Below, piece by piece: positions 1 through 10,228 of a stretch of 64,000 bases of DNA. How positions within the stretch are numbered: position 1 is the first letter of the stretch; every line of letters begins with the position of its first letter. This DNA comes from Ignavibacteria bacterium (GTDB lineage Bacteria; Bacteroidota; Ignavibacteria; Kapaibacteriales; UBA961), in contig CANLII010000009.1 of NCBI GenBank assembly GCA_947491315.1, positions 1 to 64,000 of the forward strand, written 5' to 3'. The position numbers were made by a program, and so were the translations under genes. The notes under the pieces are model-generated. The model was not told where the DNA came from. It made no database searches and was given only the letters and a program-made list of their open reading frames with translations.

Positions 1-3000
1 TCATCCGTTGCTTCAAATGGTATCGTAAATATTGAAGCAAATAATATCAGAACAATGGGTGTTGGTGTTTATTATACTTTCAATGCTGGTTTTGGATTTA
101 CAAACAATATCAGTACCAAGCAAAACTTCATTGTAAATGGTGCGAATGGTGTATTTGTTTCAGGAACCATGGCAGGTAATACTGTCAATAAATTCTTTGT
201 TAATAATAATGACTTGAGTAATAACCTCAGCACAGGTATTAATATCGAAGCAACAACACCTGATAATGTTTCTTCAACCAATTTCCTCGATCTTCGCTTT
301 AATTGGTGGGGTTCACCAATTGGCCCGGTCAGACCTATTGGTGTTGGTATTGCAAATACTCCAACACTTGCATCAACAGATTCATTGTATTTGAGAGGAT
401 ATATTCCATTCACACATACCACTGGTTCAATGATTGGAGATTTGAATTCTGGATTGGGTAGATGGGTTATTTATCCTGCTGCAAATTCAGGGATTAATTC
501 AAATACCAATGGTTGTGGCTGGACATATTCTTCAATGATGGCAGCTGTTCTTCGTGTCAATGGTGCATCCAATGCCATCCTTGGTACATATAATACAATC
601 ACTGATGCTCGTGATGATGTGAACTTCTCAACAGGAACACGCGCTACTTCGGATCAAATCTTTGTTATTGCAAAATCTGTCTATGAAACAGCGATATTTG
701 GTTATGATGGTGATAGTCCTGTTGAATCAGCATATCCAATCGTGTTCAGTGCGTCTCCTCAACCATCCAAGATTCGTGGTATCAATCGTCCAAGAATCTT
801 AACAAATGGCGTTGGTACAGGTTCTGTAAGTGTTACTTCAGCATATCCAACTGACTTCGAAGTAAAAGATTATATCGAGCATGTTGGTACAAATAATACC
901 TATACAGCATTGAGTTTTGCGAATAATGGAAGTAATAATATTGAAAACAACTTTATTACATCAACTGTAGCTAATCCTACTACATTTATCGGTATTACAA
1001 TTTCCAATGCAACGGCAGGTAATATCAATTCAATTGATTCAAATAGAATCAAACTTGCAAGCAATCCTCGCTGGCCCGCTGGACCTTCAGTAGCACCTAG
1101 TGCACCTGCTACATTTACCGGTATTCAAATTACAGGCAGTGGTGCAAATGGTGTTGCAGAGATTGTTGCAAATGACATTTCTGTTGCTCCAATTGCTGGT
1201 TCAAAATCAGTAGGTATTTATGCGAATGGACTTACTATTAATCTGAATGTTTCTACAAACAGTATTTATGGTATGGCTGCCCCTGCTGCAGATGCAACAC
1301 GCACTGATTATTGGGGTACAGGTATATACCTTTCTGAGCCATTAATTTTCACTGTTAATAGTAATTCTATTCAAGGTGGAAATGGTATTGGAACAAAAGG
1401 TCATGATGGTATTACCATAGATAGACCTCAAACAGGTGCATTTATTAATCAAATTCATACAAATGCAATTTCGAATATCTCTGCTCTGTCCGGGATCAAT
1501 ATGAATTCCACTAGAGAAAGAGGCTATGGTGTAAAGGTTTATAGCTCTACAGGAGTCGGAAACTTTGGAACAACTGAGATTTTAGGTAATTCATTTGGTT
1601 CATTGAGTGCAACAGCACCAGGCGTTGCATCAATTTATATTGGTGGAACAAGTGGAACGATTGCTCAAACGACAATTACGCAGAATGATATCAGAAATGG
1701 TGTTCAAAGCAATAATGCATCTGTACAAATCGCAACAAGTCAATATTCCGGTACAGCATCAGATCCTGCCCTTATCGATATCAATAATAATAATATTGGA
1801 ACGATTGTTTCAGGCGAGTCAAATGCAATGTTCTTGGCAATTGGTACTGATGGTGTTGGCGCTGTAAATAATGTATTTGCAAATAATTACACAGTAAATG
1901 TAAGAGTTAATACTATCCGTACATCAGATCAATCAATTGGCGGATCAACTATTGAAGTTGCTGATGGAAGAACTAATAGAGCTTCTAATATTCGTAATAT
2001 CTTTGGTTTTGGCACAGGTGCAACTCTCAATGGAGCAGCATCAGCAGGTAATGGTAATAGTGGTAATAACACATTTACCCATGCAGCAATCTTGACAGGT
2101 GAAACTTCACTTGCAGATTATTCAACAACGATGCTTAGAACAGAAAATGCAATTGCATATCCAAATTCTACAGATCCTATTGTGATTTCTCGTTTGATTG
2201 CATCACCATTGGCAAATGCCACAAGTGACATTACAAGAAATGCAGTTGAAGTTCGCGAAAGCAGTGGCTGGTCAATCGGTTCAGAAGGTACATATTTCAA
2301 AGAAACACTTACATTCCCTGACCATAGAGTATTATTGAATGGTCCTCGTTTGAATGGAAATGGTTTTGCTGAACTTCTACCTGGAGCAGGTGGAACCGGT
2401 GTTATGGTAACTTCAACAGGTCGTGAAAACAAAGACATCCGTGGATCAATTCGTTTCAATACAGTTGGTGCAGGTCTTTTTGGTCGCGTAGCAGTAGGTG
2501 CACAACACAAAGGTGATGTATATGTACAAACAGCAAATGTTGGTGTAGATAATGGTCTAGCTTTCCGTCATAGCTCAACAACATTGCCTTCATTGGCTTC
2601 CGTAACAGGAATGAGCAACAGTTTGGACCGTGCATTGGATATCAAAGCAGGTATGGATGATGCAGATGATGATAATTATACTGCAAATACTTCAACATTG
2701 CGTCGTACAGGTGTATTCCGTGCAGGTACAAATAGCAATCAATTCTTGAAAGAAACACCAAATGCAGTTGCCGGTACAGAGCTCATGAATGTCTTCCCAA
2801 ATCCCGCAAGCGGAGATGTGACAGTTGCATTCAAGGTTCCTGTAGAAGGTATGATTCGCGTTGCATTGTATGATGCAATGGGTAGAAAAGTAACAGATCT
2901 TCGTGAAGAATATCTGAACATCGATACCTATTCAACAACATTCAATGCTGCTGACTTACCAAGCGGTACCTATCATGTACGCCTTATGCATGACTTGTTC

Positions 3001-3033
3001 ACTGTAACAACATCCGTAAGCGTAATCAAGTAA
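1..3033 (+). CDS. Secreted right-handed beta-helix protein with C-terminal T9SS sorting domain (5' truncated by window edge)
   Basis: ORF open from base 1 in the frame of ORF 55..3033; Asn/Gly-rich repetitive beta-helix composition; C-terminus 'NVFPNPASGDVTVAFKVP...VALYDAMGRKV...LPSGTYHVRL' is a typical Por-secretion CTD. Confidence 0.85.
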   Translation, partial: SSVASNGIVNIEANNIRTMGVGVYYTFNAGFGFTNNISTKQNFIVNGANGVFVSGTMAGNTVNKFFVNNNDLSNNLSTGINIEATTPDNVSSTNFLDLRFNWWGSPIGPVRPIGVGIANTPTLASTDSLYLRGYIPFTHTTGSMIGDLNSGLGRWVIYPAANSGINSNTNGCGWTYSSMMAAVLRVNGASNAILGTYNTITDARDDVNFSTGTRATSDQIFVIAKSVYETAIFGYDGDSPVESAYPIVFSASPQPSKIRGINRPRILTNGVGTGSVSVTSAYPTDFEVKDYIEHVGTNNTYTALSFANNGSNNIENNFITSTVANPTTFIGITISNATAGNINSIDSNRIKLASNPRWPAGPSVAPSAPATFTGIQITGSGANGVAEIVANDISVAPIAGSKSVGIYANGLTINLNVSTNSIYGMAAPAADATRTDYWGTGIYLSEPLIFTVNSNSIQGGNGIGTKGHDGITIDRPQTGAFINQIHTNAISNISALSGINMNSTRERGYGVKVYSSTGVGNFGTTEILGNSFGSLSATAPGVASIYIGGTSGTIAQTTITQNDIRNGVQSNNASVQIATSQYSGTASDPALIDINNNNIGTIVSGESNAMFLAIGTDGVGAVNNVFANNYTVNVRVNTIRTSDQSIGGSTIEVADGRTNRASNIRNIFGFGTGATLNGAASAGNGNSGNNTFTHAAILTGETSLADYSTTMLRTENAIAYPNSTDPIVISRLIASPLANATSDITRNAVEVRESSGWSIGSEGTYFKETLTFPDHRVLLNGPRLNGNGFAELLPGAGGTGVMVTSTGRENKDIRGSIRFNTVGAGLFGRVAVGAQHKGDVYVQTANVGVDNGLAFRHSSTTLPSLASVTGMSNSLDRALDIKAGMDDADDDNYTANTSTLRRTGVFRAGTNSNQFLKETPNAVAGTELMNVFPNPASGDVTVAFKVPVEGMIRVALYDAMGRKVTDLREEYLNIDTYSTTFNAADLPSGTYHVRLMHDLFTVTTSVSVIK

Positions 3034-3065
3034 TCGGTTCAAAACGAAAGTTTTGATGCAAATAG

Positions 3066-3101
3066 AAAGCCCGCTCTTCGTAAAAGAGCGGGCTTTTTTT
3101 A
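3066..3101 (+). terminator. Intrinsic terminator downstream of T9SS gene
   Basis: Perfect 13-bp stem AAAGCCCGCTCTT/AAGAGCGGGCTTT followed by a T-run. Confidence 0.9.
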
Positions 3102-3107
3102 TATAGA

Positions 3108-3310
3108 ATAACCCCTCGGGGTGCAGGAAAGCTCCGTAGGAGTGGCATCACAATAGCCCCATCGGGTCGTGATGGTAATAGCCCCATCGGGGCGTGATGT
3201 TCAACGATTGGTTTTATAATGAATGTCAGAATCAATTTCGCCCCTACGGGGCTATTATGATGTCGCCCCTACGGGGCTCTATTGCACCCCGAGCGAAGCC
3301 GAGGGGTGGG
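3108..3310. repeat. REP-like array of 25-bp hairpin units (minus-oriented then plus-oriented), bracketed by an 11-bp inverted repeat
   Basis: Units at 3131-3155, 3156-3180, 3181-3205 (minus orientation) and 3240-3252, 3253-3277 (plus orientation, TATTATGATGTCGCCCCTACGGGGC). Outer inverted repeat CTCGGGGTGCA (3115-3125) / TGCACCCCGAG (3283-3293). Confidence 0.85.
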
Positions 3311-4769
3311 GTATCATTTCAGCGACTATCTTTCCGCTACTCATAACGCCTGGCAAACCTGCGCCGGGATGAGTGCCTGCACCAACGATATAAAGGTTTG
3401 AAATATCTTCAGAGAGATTATGAGGACGGAACCATGCAGATTGCGTGAGAATTGGTTCAACGCCAAATGCATTACCAAGATGAGAATTGAGCGTGTCACG
3501 GAAATAGGTTGGAGTGACAAAATGCTCACTGACAATATGCTTGGATAAATCAGGCATATAACGCTCTTCAAGATATTTCACGATGCGGTCGCGATATTCA
3601 GGACCCTTCACTGACCAATCAGTACCAGATGCCAGATGTGGAACGGGCGAAAGAACATACCAACAATCATGTCCTTCAGGAGCAAGCGATGGATCCGTTG
3701 CCGATGGACGATGCAAATACAGTGAAAAATCATCAGCCAAATGCTTCTTTTTAAAGATGTCTGTGACGAGTTCTTTATATCTTGGACCCATAATGATCTC
3801 ATGATGCGCAAGATCTTCATACTTTTTGTCTGTACCGAAATACATCACAAATAAACTCATCGAATAATGCAGATTCTTCATCCGATTATCGGTGTTCTTC
3901 TTGCGATATTTCGCGGGAATCATCTTCATATACATATTCCCAATATCCGCATTACTCACCACAATATCAGCTTTCATAATTTCACCTGATATGGTCTTGA
4001 CCCCTGTGGCAAGCTTGGTTGAATCATCAATCATGATTTCTTGGATTTCTGTGCCAAGTTGAATCTTTCCGCCAATATCTTTGAAGACATTCACGAGTCC
4101 TTGAACCAATGCACCCATGCCGCCCATCGCAAACCACACGCCCCATCTTTGCTCCAGAATGTGAATCAAAGCATAAATGGAAGTAGTTTGAAATGGATTA
4201 CCGCCTACAAGCAATGGATGAAAACTGAATACCTGACGAAGTCTGTGATCTTTAATATGCTGATTCACCATGCCCGCAACAGAACGCTCGGCACGCAATG
4301 AGATGAGATCAGGCAGAACTTTAAGCATTGAACCAATTGTGGTAAATGGCTTATCAATCAAATCAAATCCCGCTTTGAAGATTTTCTCGGCATCTTTGAT
4401 GAAACGATGATATCCTTTCACATCATCCGGATTCAATGCCTCTATCTGCTTGAGAATCGAGTCTTTGTCGCCATTATAACGGAATATGGTTCCATCTTCG
4501 AAGCGTACATTATAGAATGGATCGATAGGAACGATGTTCACATAATCATCGGTTTTCTTGCCGGCGATTTCAAATAATTCATGAATAAGCCATGGAGCGG
4601 TGATGATCGTCGGACCCGCATCAAATTTGTACCCATCGCGCTCAAAAACATATGCTCTTCCACCCGGTTTATCGAGCTTATCGACTATGGTGACTTGATG
4701 TCCTTGAGCTTGTAAACGAATCGCGGCACTGAGTCCGCCAAAACCACTTCCGATGACAATGATATTCAT
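3279..4769 (-). CDS. crtI: Phytoene desaturase/CrtI-family FAD oxidoreductase
   Basis: N-terminal Rossmann motif 'IIVIGSGFGGLSAAIRLQAQGHQVTIVDKLDKPGGRAYVF...FDAGPTIIT', C-terminal 'NLYIVGAGTHPGAGLPGVMSSGK', both typical of the CrtI family. Confidence 0.9.
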   Translation of the reverse strand: MNIIVIGSGFGGLSAAIRLQAQGHQVTIVDKLDKPGGRAYVFERDGYKFDAGPTIITAPWLIHELFEIAGKKTDDYVNIVPIDPFYNVRFEDGTIFRYNGDKDSILKQIEALNPDDVKGYHRFIKDAEKIFKAGFDLIDKPFTTIGSMLKVLPDLISLRAERSVAGMVNQHIKDHRLRQVFSFHPLLVGGNPFQTTSIYALIHILEQRWGVWFAMGGMGALVQGLVNVFKDIGGKIQLGTEIQEIMIDDSTKLATGVKTISGEIMKADIVVSNADIGNMYMKMIPAKYRKKNTDNRMKNLHYSMSLFVMYFGTDKKYEDLAHHEIIMGPRYKELVTDIFKKKHLADDFSLYLHRPSATDPSLAPEGHDCWYVLSPVPHLASGTDWSVKGPEYRDRIVKYLEERYMPDLSKHIVSEHFVTPTYFRDTLNSHLGNAFGVEPILTQSAWFRPHNLSEDISNLYIVGAGTHPGAGLPGVMSSGKIVAEMIPHPSASLGVQ

Positions 4770-4890
4770 ATTCTATGAGGAGATTGTATGGGATAATCGT
4801 GAGATATGCGCAAAACATGAAAAAAAGGAGCTTTGGTTCCATCATTTCGATATGCTTATGGCTCAAATCCTTGAAAGTACGGCATATACT

Positions 4891-4922
4891 ATTGGTCGCG
4901 GAGCAGTCATTCCGTATTTTTG
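4891..4922 (+). promoter_or_regulatory. Putative Bacteroidetes-type promoter for exopolysaccharide cluster
   Basis: ATTG (4891-4894)-N20-TATTTTTG (4915-4922), close to TTTG-N19-21-TAnnTTTG; upstream of the ORF start at 4942. Confidence 0.45.
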
Positions 4923-4941
4923 AGCCATTATTCAAACCACA

Positions 4942-5988
4942 ATGGCTTCAATGTCAAATCCCGGACTCAGAACCATCCTCGTCTCAGGAGGAGCAGGATT
5001 CATCGGAAGCGCATTTGTCATGCAAATGCTCGCTTCTCAATCCAATTTCCGCATCATCAATGTGGATGCTCTTACCTATGCAGGAAATCTAGAAAATTTG
5101 CAATCGATCGAGAATAATCCGCGACATGTTTTCGTGCATGCTGAAATCCAAAATACAGAATTGATGCATAGTCTATGCGAGCAATATGCTGTGGAAGGCA
5201 TCATCAATATCGCAGCCGAATCTCATGTTGATAGATCAATTCAAGATGCAAGTCCATTCATTGATACAAATATTCAGGGTACGGTATCTTTGTTAACCGT
5301 GGCTCGTGATAGAAAGCTCAAAAAGTTTGTGCAAGTCTCCACAGATGAGGTATATGGTACTTTAAAACTAGATTCGAAAGATTTATTTACCGAATCAACA
5401 CCTTTGGCACCAAATTCGCCTTATTCTGCATCAAAAGCATCGGCTGACATGTTCGTGAGAGCATTTCATCATACCCATGATGTTCCGACTGTCATTACGC
5501 GATGTTCGAATAATTATGGTCCGAGACAATTTCCGGAAAAACTGATTCCACTCATGATTTTGAATGCGATGGAATCAAAGTCCTTGCCCGTCTATGGCGA
5601 TGGACTCAATGTGCGCGACTGGATTCATGTGAATGATCATTGCGATGCGATTCATCGTGCTTATGAATATGGAATTCCCGGTGAAGTCTATAATATCGGA
5701 TCGGAAAATGAATGCAACAATTTGCATATCGTGAAGTCCATTGTGTCCATACTCGGCAAATCCGAAGATCTTATTCAATTTGTGAAAGATCGACCCGGAC
5801 ATGATCAACGATATGCGATTGATGCGAGCAAAGCAAAAAAAGAATTGGGATGGATGCCACGCATTACTTTTGAACATGGTCTCCGCGAAACGATAGAATG
5901 GTATCAAGATCATCCCGAATGGTGCGAGCATGTATTGAGCGGAAAATATCGAGACTATTATTCACAGCAATATCACAGAGAACGATAA
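4942..5988 (+). CDS. rfbB: dTDP-glucose 4,6-dehydratase-like SDR
   Basis: 'ILVSGGAGFIGSAFVMQML', 'AAESHVDRSIQD', 'STDEVYGTL', 'YSASKASADMFVRAFHHTH', 'NNYGPRQFPEKLIPLMI', 'RPGHDQRYAID'. Confidence 0.92.
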   Translation: MASMSNPGLRTILVSGGAGFIGSAFVMQMLASQSNFRIINVDALTYAGNLENLQSIENNPRHVFVHAEIQNTELMHSLCEQYAVEGIINIAAESHVDRSIQDASPFIDTNIQGTVSLLTVARDRKLKKFVQVSTDEVYGTLKLDSKDLFTESTPLAPNSPYSASKASADMFVRAFHHTHDVPTVITRCSNNYGPRQFPEKLIPLMILNAMESKSLPVYGDGLNVRDWIHVNDHCDAIHRAYEYGIPGEVYNIGSENECNNLHIVKSIVSILGKSEDLIQFVKDRPGHDQRYAIDASKAKKELGWMPRITFEHGLRETIEWYQDHPEWCEHVLSGKYRDYYSQQYHRER

Positions 5989-5991
5989 ATC

Positions 5992-7350
5992 ATGGCTATC
6001 AAGAAACAATCCGTTGCCAAGCTTACAGCAGATGCATTGATGTCATCCATTCAAGATCATGCAATCACCGTTGGAGTGATCGGTCTTGGCTATGTGGGTC
6101 TTCCCATCGCAGTTGAATATGCACATCTCGGTGTTCATACAATTGGTTTTGACATCGATGAACACAAAATCCGCACTTTGCAAAAAGGCGGAAATTATAT
6201 CATGGACATTGATTCATCGCTCGTTGCTTCAGTCGTGAAAGGCAAAACATTGGAAGCTACCACGAGTTTTGAACGCTTGTCCGAGTGCGATGTGATTTAT
6301 ATCTGCGTTCCAACTCCATTCACGCCAAATAAAGATCCCGATATTTCTTATATCATTCATTCCGCGGAATCCGTTGCCAAAACTTTGCGCAAAGGACAAC
6401 TCGTCATTTTGAAGAGTACAACATTTCCCGGTACAACAACGAAATATGTACAACCGATTTTGGAAAAAGTCGGTTTGAAAATAGGCAAGGATTATTTCCT
6501 CGCCTTTTCTCCGGAAAGAATTGATCCGGGTAATCAAACATGGCATACAGGCAATACGCCGATTGTGGCTGGTGGCGTGACTGAATCATGTACAAGTCTT
6601 GCTTGTGCCGCGCATGCAATCATCGTAAGCAAAGTGATTCCTGTTTCTTCTCCGGCTGTTGCCGAAATGGAGAAATTACTCGAGAATATTTTCCGTAGTG
6701 TAAATATCGCACTCGTAAATGAACTCGCTCAATTATGTGATCGCATCGGAGTGAATATCTGGGAAGTAGTGGAAGCAGCGGCGACAAAACCATTTGGTTT
6801 CATGCCGTTTTTCCCCGGACCCGGTATCGGTGGTCATTGCATTTTGATTGATCCATATTATTTGTCATGGATGGCACGCGAATATGATTTTGAAACAAAT
6901 TTTATCACGCTCGCCGCTGAAGTGAATGAATCCATGCCATTTTATGTGCGTAGTATGATCGAACGCGAAGTGGCAAAACAACCCATCACTTTGGCAAAAG
7001 CAAAAGTGCTCATGCTCGGAATGGCATTCAAAAAAGATGTCGATGATTTGCGACATTCGCCAGCACTCAAAGTGATGGAACTGCTCATGCAGGATGGATT
7101 CAAAAATGTGCATTATCATGATCCATTTATTCCTTCGGTGGATGTGCATGGAACAATGATGAAATCACAAAAAAATCTCACTCCTGCAACACTGAAAAAA
7201 TATGATATCGTTGTGATCACCACAGATCACACATGCTTTGATTATTCCATGATCGTAAAGAATGCAAAAGTGGTGATTGACACGCGCAATGCAACAAAAA
7301 AGATTCGTGGTTCAAAGAAAAATGTCGTGCTATTGGGTAGCGGATCGTGA
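5992..7350 (+). CDS. wbpA: Nucleotide sugar dehydrogenase (UDP-N-acetyl-D-glucosamine 6-dehydrogenase type)
   Basis: 'VGVIGLGYVGLPIAVEYAHLG', 'AFSPERIDPGNQ', 'PGPGIGGHCILIDPYYLSW', 'GMAFKKDVDDLRHSPAL'. Confidence 0.88.
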   Translation: MAIKKQSVAKLTADALMSSIQDHAITVGVIGLGYVGLPIAVEYAHLGVHTIGFDIDEHKIRTLQKGGNYIMDIDSSLVASVVKGKTLEATTSFERLSECDVIYICVPTPFTPNKDPDISYIIHSAESVAKTLRKGQLVILKSTTFPGTTTKYVQPILEKVGLKIGKDYFLAFSPERIDPGNQTWHTGNTPIVAGGVTESCTSLACAAHAIIVSKVIPVSSPAVAEMEKLLENIFRSVNIALVNELAQLCDRIGVNIWEVVEAAATKPFGFMPFFPGPGIGGHCILIDPYYLSWMAREYDFETNFITLAAEVNESMPFYVRSMIEREVAKQPITLAKAKVLMLGMAFKKDVDDLRHSPALKVMELLMQDGFKNVHYHDPFIPSVDVHGTMMKSQKNLTPATLKKYDIVVITTDHTCFDYSMIVKNAKVVIDTRNATKKIRGSKKNVVLLGSGS

Positions 7351-8465
7351 GCAAAATCTATCGCATAATGTCTGTTGTCGGTGCAAGACCCAATTTCATG
7401 AAAGTCGCTCCGATTCATCGCGCATTCGAGAAATATGCTCCCGAATATGAACATCATATCGTGCATACGGGTCAACACTATGATGCCGCCATGAGCGATG
7501 CATTTTTTCAAGATCTTGAAATGCCGAACCCATCAAAGTTTCTTGGTATCGGCAGTGGATCACATGCTGAGCAAACAGCGAAAGTGATGATTGCATTCGA
7601 GCAAACATGTCTTGAACTCAAACCCGATCTCGTGATCGTCGTTGGTGATGTGAATTCCACGATTGCCTGCGCATTGGTTGCAGTGAAATTGGGAATAAAA
7701 ACAGTACATGTTGAAGCCGGTTTGAGAAGTTATGATCGCTCGATGCCGGAAGAAATCAATCGCATCGCAACAGATTCCATTTGTGATTATTGGTTTACTA
7801 CAGAAGAATCCGGCAATAGAATTCTGAAAGAATCCGGATATCCCGAAGACCATATATTCTTCGTTGGAAATACCATGATTGATTCACTGCATTTCGCAAT
7901 GCCGAGAGCAGAACAATCACAAGTGAGAGAAGAGCTTGGCTTGAAGGATAAGAAATATGGTTTGGTCACCATGCATCGACCATCCAATGTTGATGATCCT
8001 GAACAATTGAAATCTTTGCTGGAAATTCTTGCTGAAATATCAAATGATAGAGCAATCGTTTTTCCAATGCATCCGCGTACGAGTTCGAAGATTCACGAAT
8101 ATGGATTTTCTGATATTATAGAATCTGGAAAACAACTCATTATCACGGAACCAAAAGGATATATTGATTTTCTCGCATTGATGAAAGATGCAGATTTTGT
8201 TCTCACCGATTCAGGTGGAATACAAGAAGAAACAACTGTGCTTGGAATTCCTTGCATCACGGCGCGAACCACGACGGAAAGACCCGTAACGATAGAACTT
8301 GGAACGAATATATTGATAGAGCCAAATCCTGAGTCCATCGCAAAAGCATTGCATGATATCGTGCATATGCCACGCAAAAGTGGATCCATTCCACCACTTT
8401 GGGATGGTAAGGCGGCAGAGCGAATAGCAGAAATACTTGTGACACAATGCATCAAGACACAATGA
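7347..8465 (+). CDS. wecB: UDP-N-acetylglucosamine 2-epimerase (non-hydrolysing)
   Basis: 'SVVGARPNFMKVAPIHRAFE', 'HTGQHYD', 'VEAGLRSYDRSMPEEINRIATD', 'LTDSGGIQEE...GIPCITARTTTERPVTIELGTN'. Confidence 0.92.
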   Translation: MSKIYRIMSVVGARPNFMKVAPIHRAFEKYAPEYEHHIVHTGQHYDAAMSDAFFQDLEMPNPSKFLGIGSGSHAEQTAKVMIAFEQTCLELKPDLVIVVGDVNSTIACALVAVKLGIKTVHVEAGLRSYDRSMPEEINRIATDSICDYWFTTEESGNRILKESGYPEDHIFFVGNTMIDSLHFAMPRAEQSQVREELGLKDKKYGLVTMHRPSNVDDPEQLKSLLEILAEISNDRAIVFPMHPRTSSKIHEYGFSDIIESGKQLIITEPKGYIDFLALMKDADFVLTDSGGIQEETTVLGIPCITARTTTERPVTIELGTNILIEPNPESIAKALHDIVHMPRKSGSIPPLWDGKAAERIAEILVTQCIKTQ

Positions 8466-10228
8466 ATCAATTTTTCAAGAACATCCGCATAATTAGTTGC
8501 GGAATACTCATCATGATTTCATTGATCGCTTCAATGACAATTCAAGCGCAATTGATGGGATCTTCGAGTGATTTCGATATGACAAAATTGATGCAATCTT
8601 CCGCACCCGGAAGCGCAGATCTTTTGAAAGCGGAATTATTGCCATCGGATAATATCGTTGATGCAGACCATTATCGCATTGGTCCCGGTGATGTATTGTC
8701 CATACAAACTCTATCCGGAAATGCCACAGAACAATTTGTGTCCATCTCTCCTGAAAATTCCGTACTCGTTCCAAGAATCGGCGAACTGTCACTCAAGAAT
8801 GCAACATTGACACAAACAAAGTCAATGATTATAGAAATGATGAAACAACGCAATCCAAATGCAACTGTGACCGTTATGCTGAGAAAATGTAGATCATTAT
8901 ATATCAGTATCAGAGGCAATGTTCGCTATCCCGGAACCTATGCTGTTCCAGCCTCGATGCGTGTTTCTACTGTTATTCGACTTGCAAATCAACCACCGAA
9001 ATCTCCATCGCAACCAAATGGCGGAACAACTCAAGCCGCAATGGAAAGTACAAAAGAGTTGACAGTGATCGAAGCACGCCGTTCAGCAATGCGTGGTGGT
9101 ACATTGACCGGAAATGATGAATTACCATCCTATGTGGCAAGAAATATCACCGTTCTTCATGCTGATGGTACATCCACAAATGCAGATCTGGAGCGCTCAT
9201 TGGCTCTATCAACAATAAAAGATGATCCAACGCTTCGTGAGGGCGATCAAATATTTATTCCATTTGATCAAGGATTGAACTCAGCCATCGCGATTGCCGG
9301 TGCGGTTATCAGACCAATCAATATCGCATTCAAGAAAGGCGATAAAGCATCAATGCTGTTGAAACTTGCTTATGGATTAACCGATGAGGCCGATCCTTCA
9401 GATATTCAGCTGAAGCAAGGTGATATGCTGAAGACTTTGACATTGAAAGAAGATGGCACATTCAGTGAAGATCCCGATTTGATTCCGGGTGCCGTGATCG
9501 TGGTTTCAAAAAAGGAATATTCCGCGAAAGGTGCTATGTCAGGCGTTGTGGAAGTAACCGGTTCCGTTCAAAAACCCGGTGCATTCACAATCGTGCAGGG
9601 TCAAACCAAATTGAAAGATATCATCGAACAATCCGGTGGATTCACAGATAAAGCATATTTGCCATTGGCCTATATCGTTCGCAAAGAACAACAACAACCT
9701 GCTTCTAATGAACCTCGATATCGTGCAATTATGGGCATGCAGTATACTGATCTCACTGCAGAAGACACCACGCGATATTTGATGCATACCATGTTCCGTC
9801 AGCCAACTGTGGCATGTGATATACAAAAAGCATATAATGGATCAGAAGAAGACAATGTGATATTGGAATCAGGTGACATCATCGTGATTCCTGAAAATCC
9901 AAAACGCGTCTATGTCTATGGACAGGTAAATAATCCCGGATATGTCACATTCGAGCCAGGCAAATCCATGCAATGGTATATTAATAGAGCTGGTGGATAT
10001 GCAAGTGGTGCTGAAAAAGAGTTGACACGCATCATCAAAGGTCGCTCACATGTCTGGATCAAAGGCGATGAAAAGAATGTGATGGTTGAATCCGGTGATG
10101 AAATTTATTGTCCACCACCAACATACCGTCCTCCCGGATATGAGTATCAATACTATACATTCCTCATTACTGCAATTGGTGGTTTGGTTGGTATGCTAAA
10201 TGTTATCTATTGGGCATTTCTCAGATAA
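8462..10228 (+). CDS. Polysaccharide export protein with multiple SLBB domains (Wza/OPX-like), C-terminal transmembrane segment
   Basis: 'DHYRIGPGDVLSIQTLSGN' poly-export domain followed by several SLBB repeats ('ISIRGNVRYPGTYAV', 'VVEVTGSVQKPGAFTIVQGQTKLKDIIEQSGG', 'RVYVYGQVNNPGYVTFEPGKSMQWYINRAGGY'); hydrophobic C-terminal segment. ATG 8462 overlaps the wecB stop; the ORF track starts at 8447. Confidence 0.88.
   Translation: MNQFFKNIRIISCGILIMISLIASMTIQAQLMGSSSDFDMTKLMQSSAPGSADLLKAELLPSDNIVDADHYRIGPGDVLSIQTLSGNATEQFVSISPENSVLVPRIGELSLKNATLTQTKSMIIEMMKQRNPNATVTVMLRKCRSLYISIRGNVRYPGTYAVPASMRVSTVIRLANQPPKSPSQPNGGTTQAAMESTKELTVIEARRSAMRGGTLTGNDELPSYVARNITVLHADGTSTNADLERSLALSTIKDDPTLREGDQIFIPFDQGLNSAIAIAGAVIRPINIAFKKGDKASMLLKLAYGLTDEADPSDIQLKQGDMLKTLTLKEDGTFSEDPDLIPGAVIVVSKKEYSAKGAMSGVVEVTGSVQKPGAFTIVQGQTKLKDIIEQSGGFTDKAYLPLAYIVRKEQQQPASNEPRYRAIMGMQYTDLTAEDTTRYLMHTMFRQPTVACDIQKAYNGSEEDNVILESGDIIVIPENPKRVYVYGQVNNPGYVTFEPGKSMQWYINRAGGYASGAEKELTRIIKGRSHVWIKGDEKNVMVESGDEIYCPPPTYRPPGYEYQYYTFLITAIGGLVGMLNVIYWAFLR

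Noticed and set aside
1607-1867. Antisense/alternative-frame ORFs inside the large T9SS, ribosomal and housekeeping genes (e.g. 72-422 -, 1607-1867 +, 2118-2510 -, 29891-30358 -, 38093-38256 -)
   Set aside because: Shadow ORFs of well-supported genes; no recognisable motifs or independent start signals.
3026-3235. 69-aa minus-strand ORF over the REP-like array
   Set aside because: Overlaps a terminator and repeat hairpins; no coding signature.
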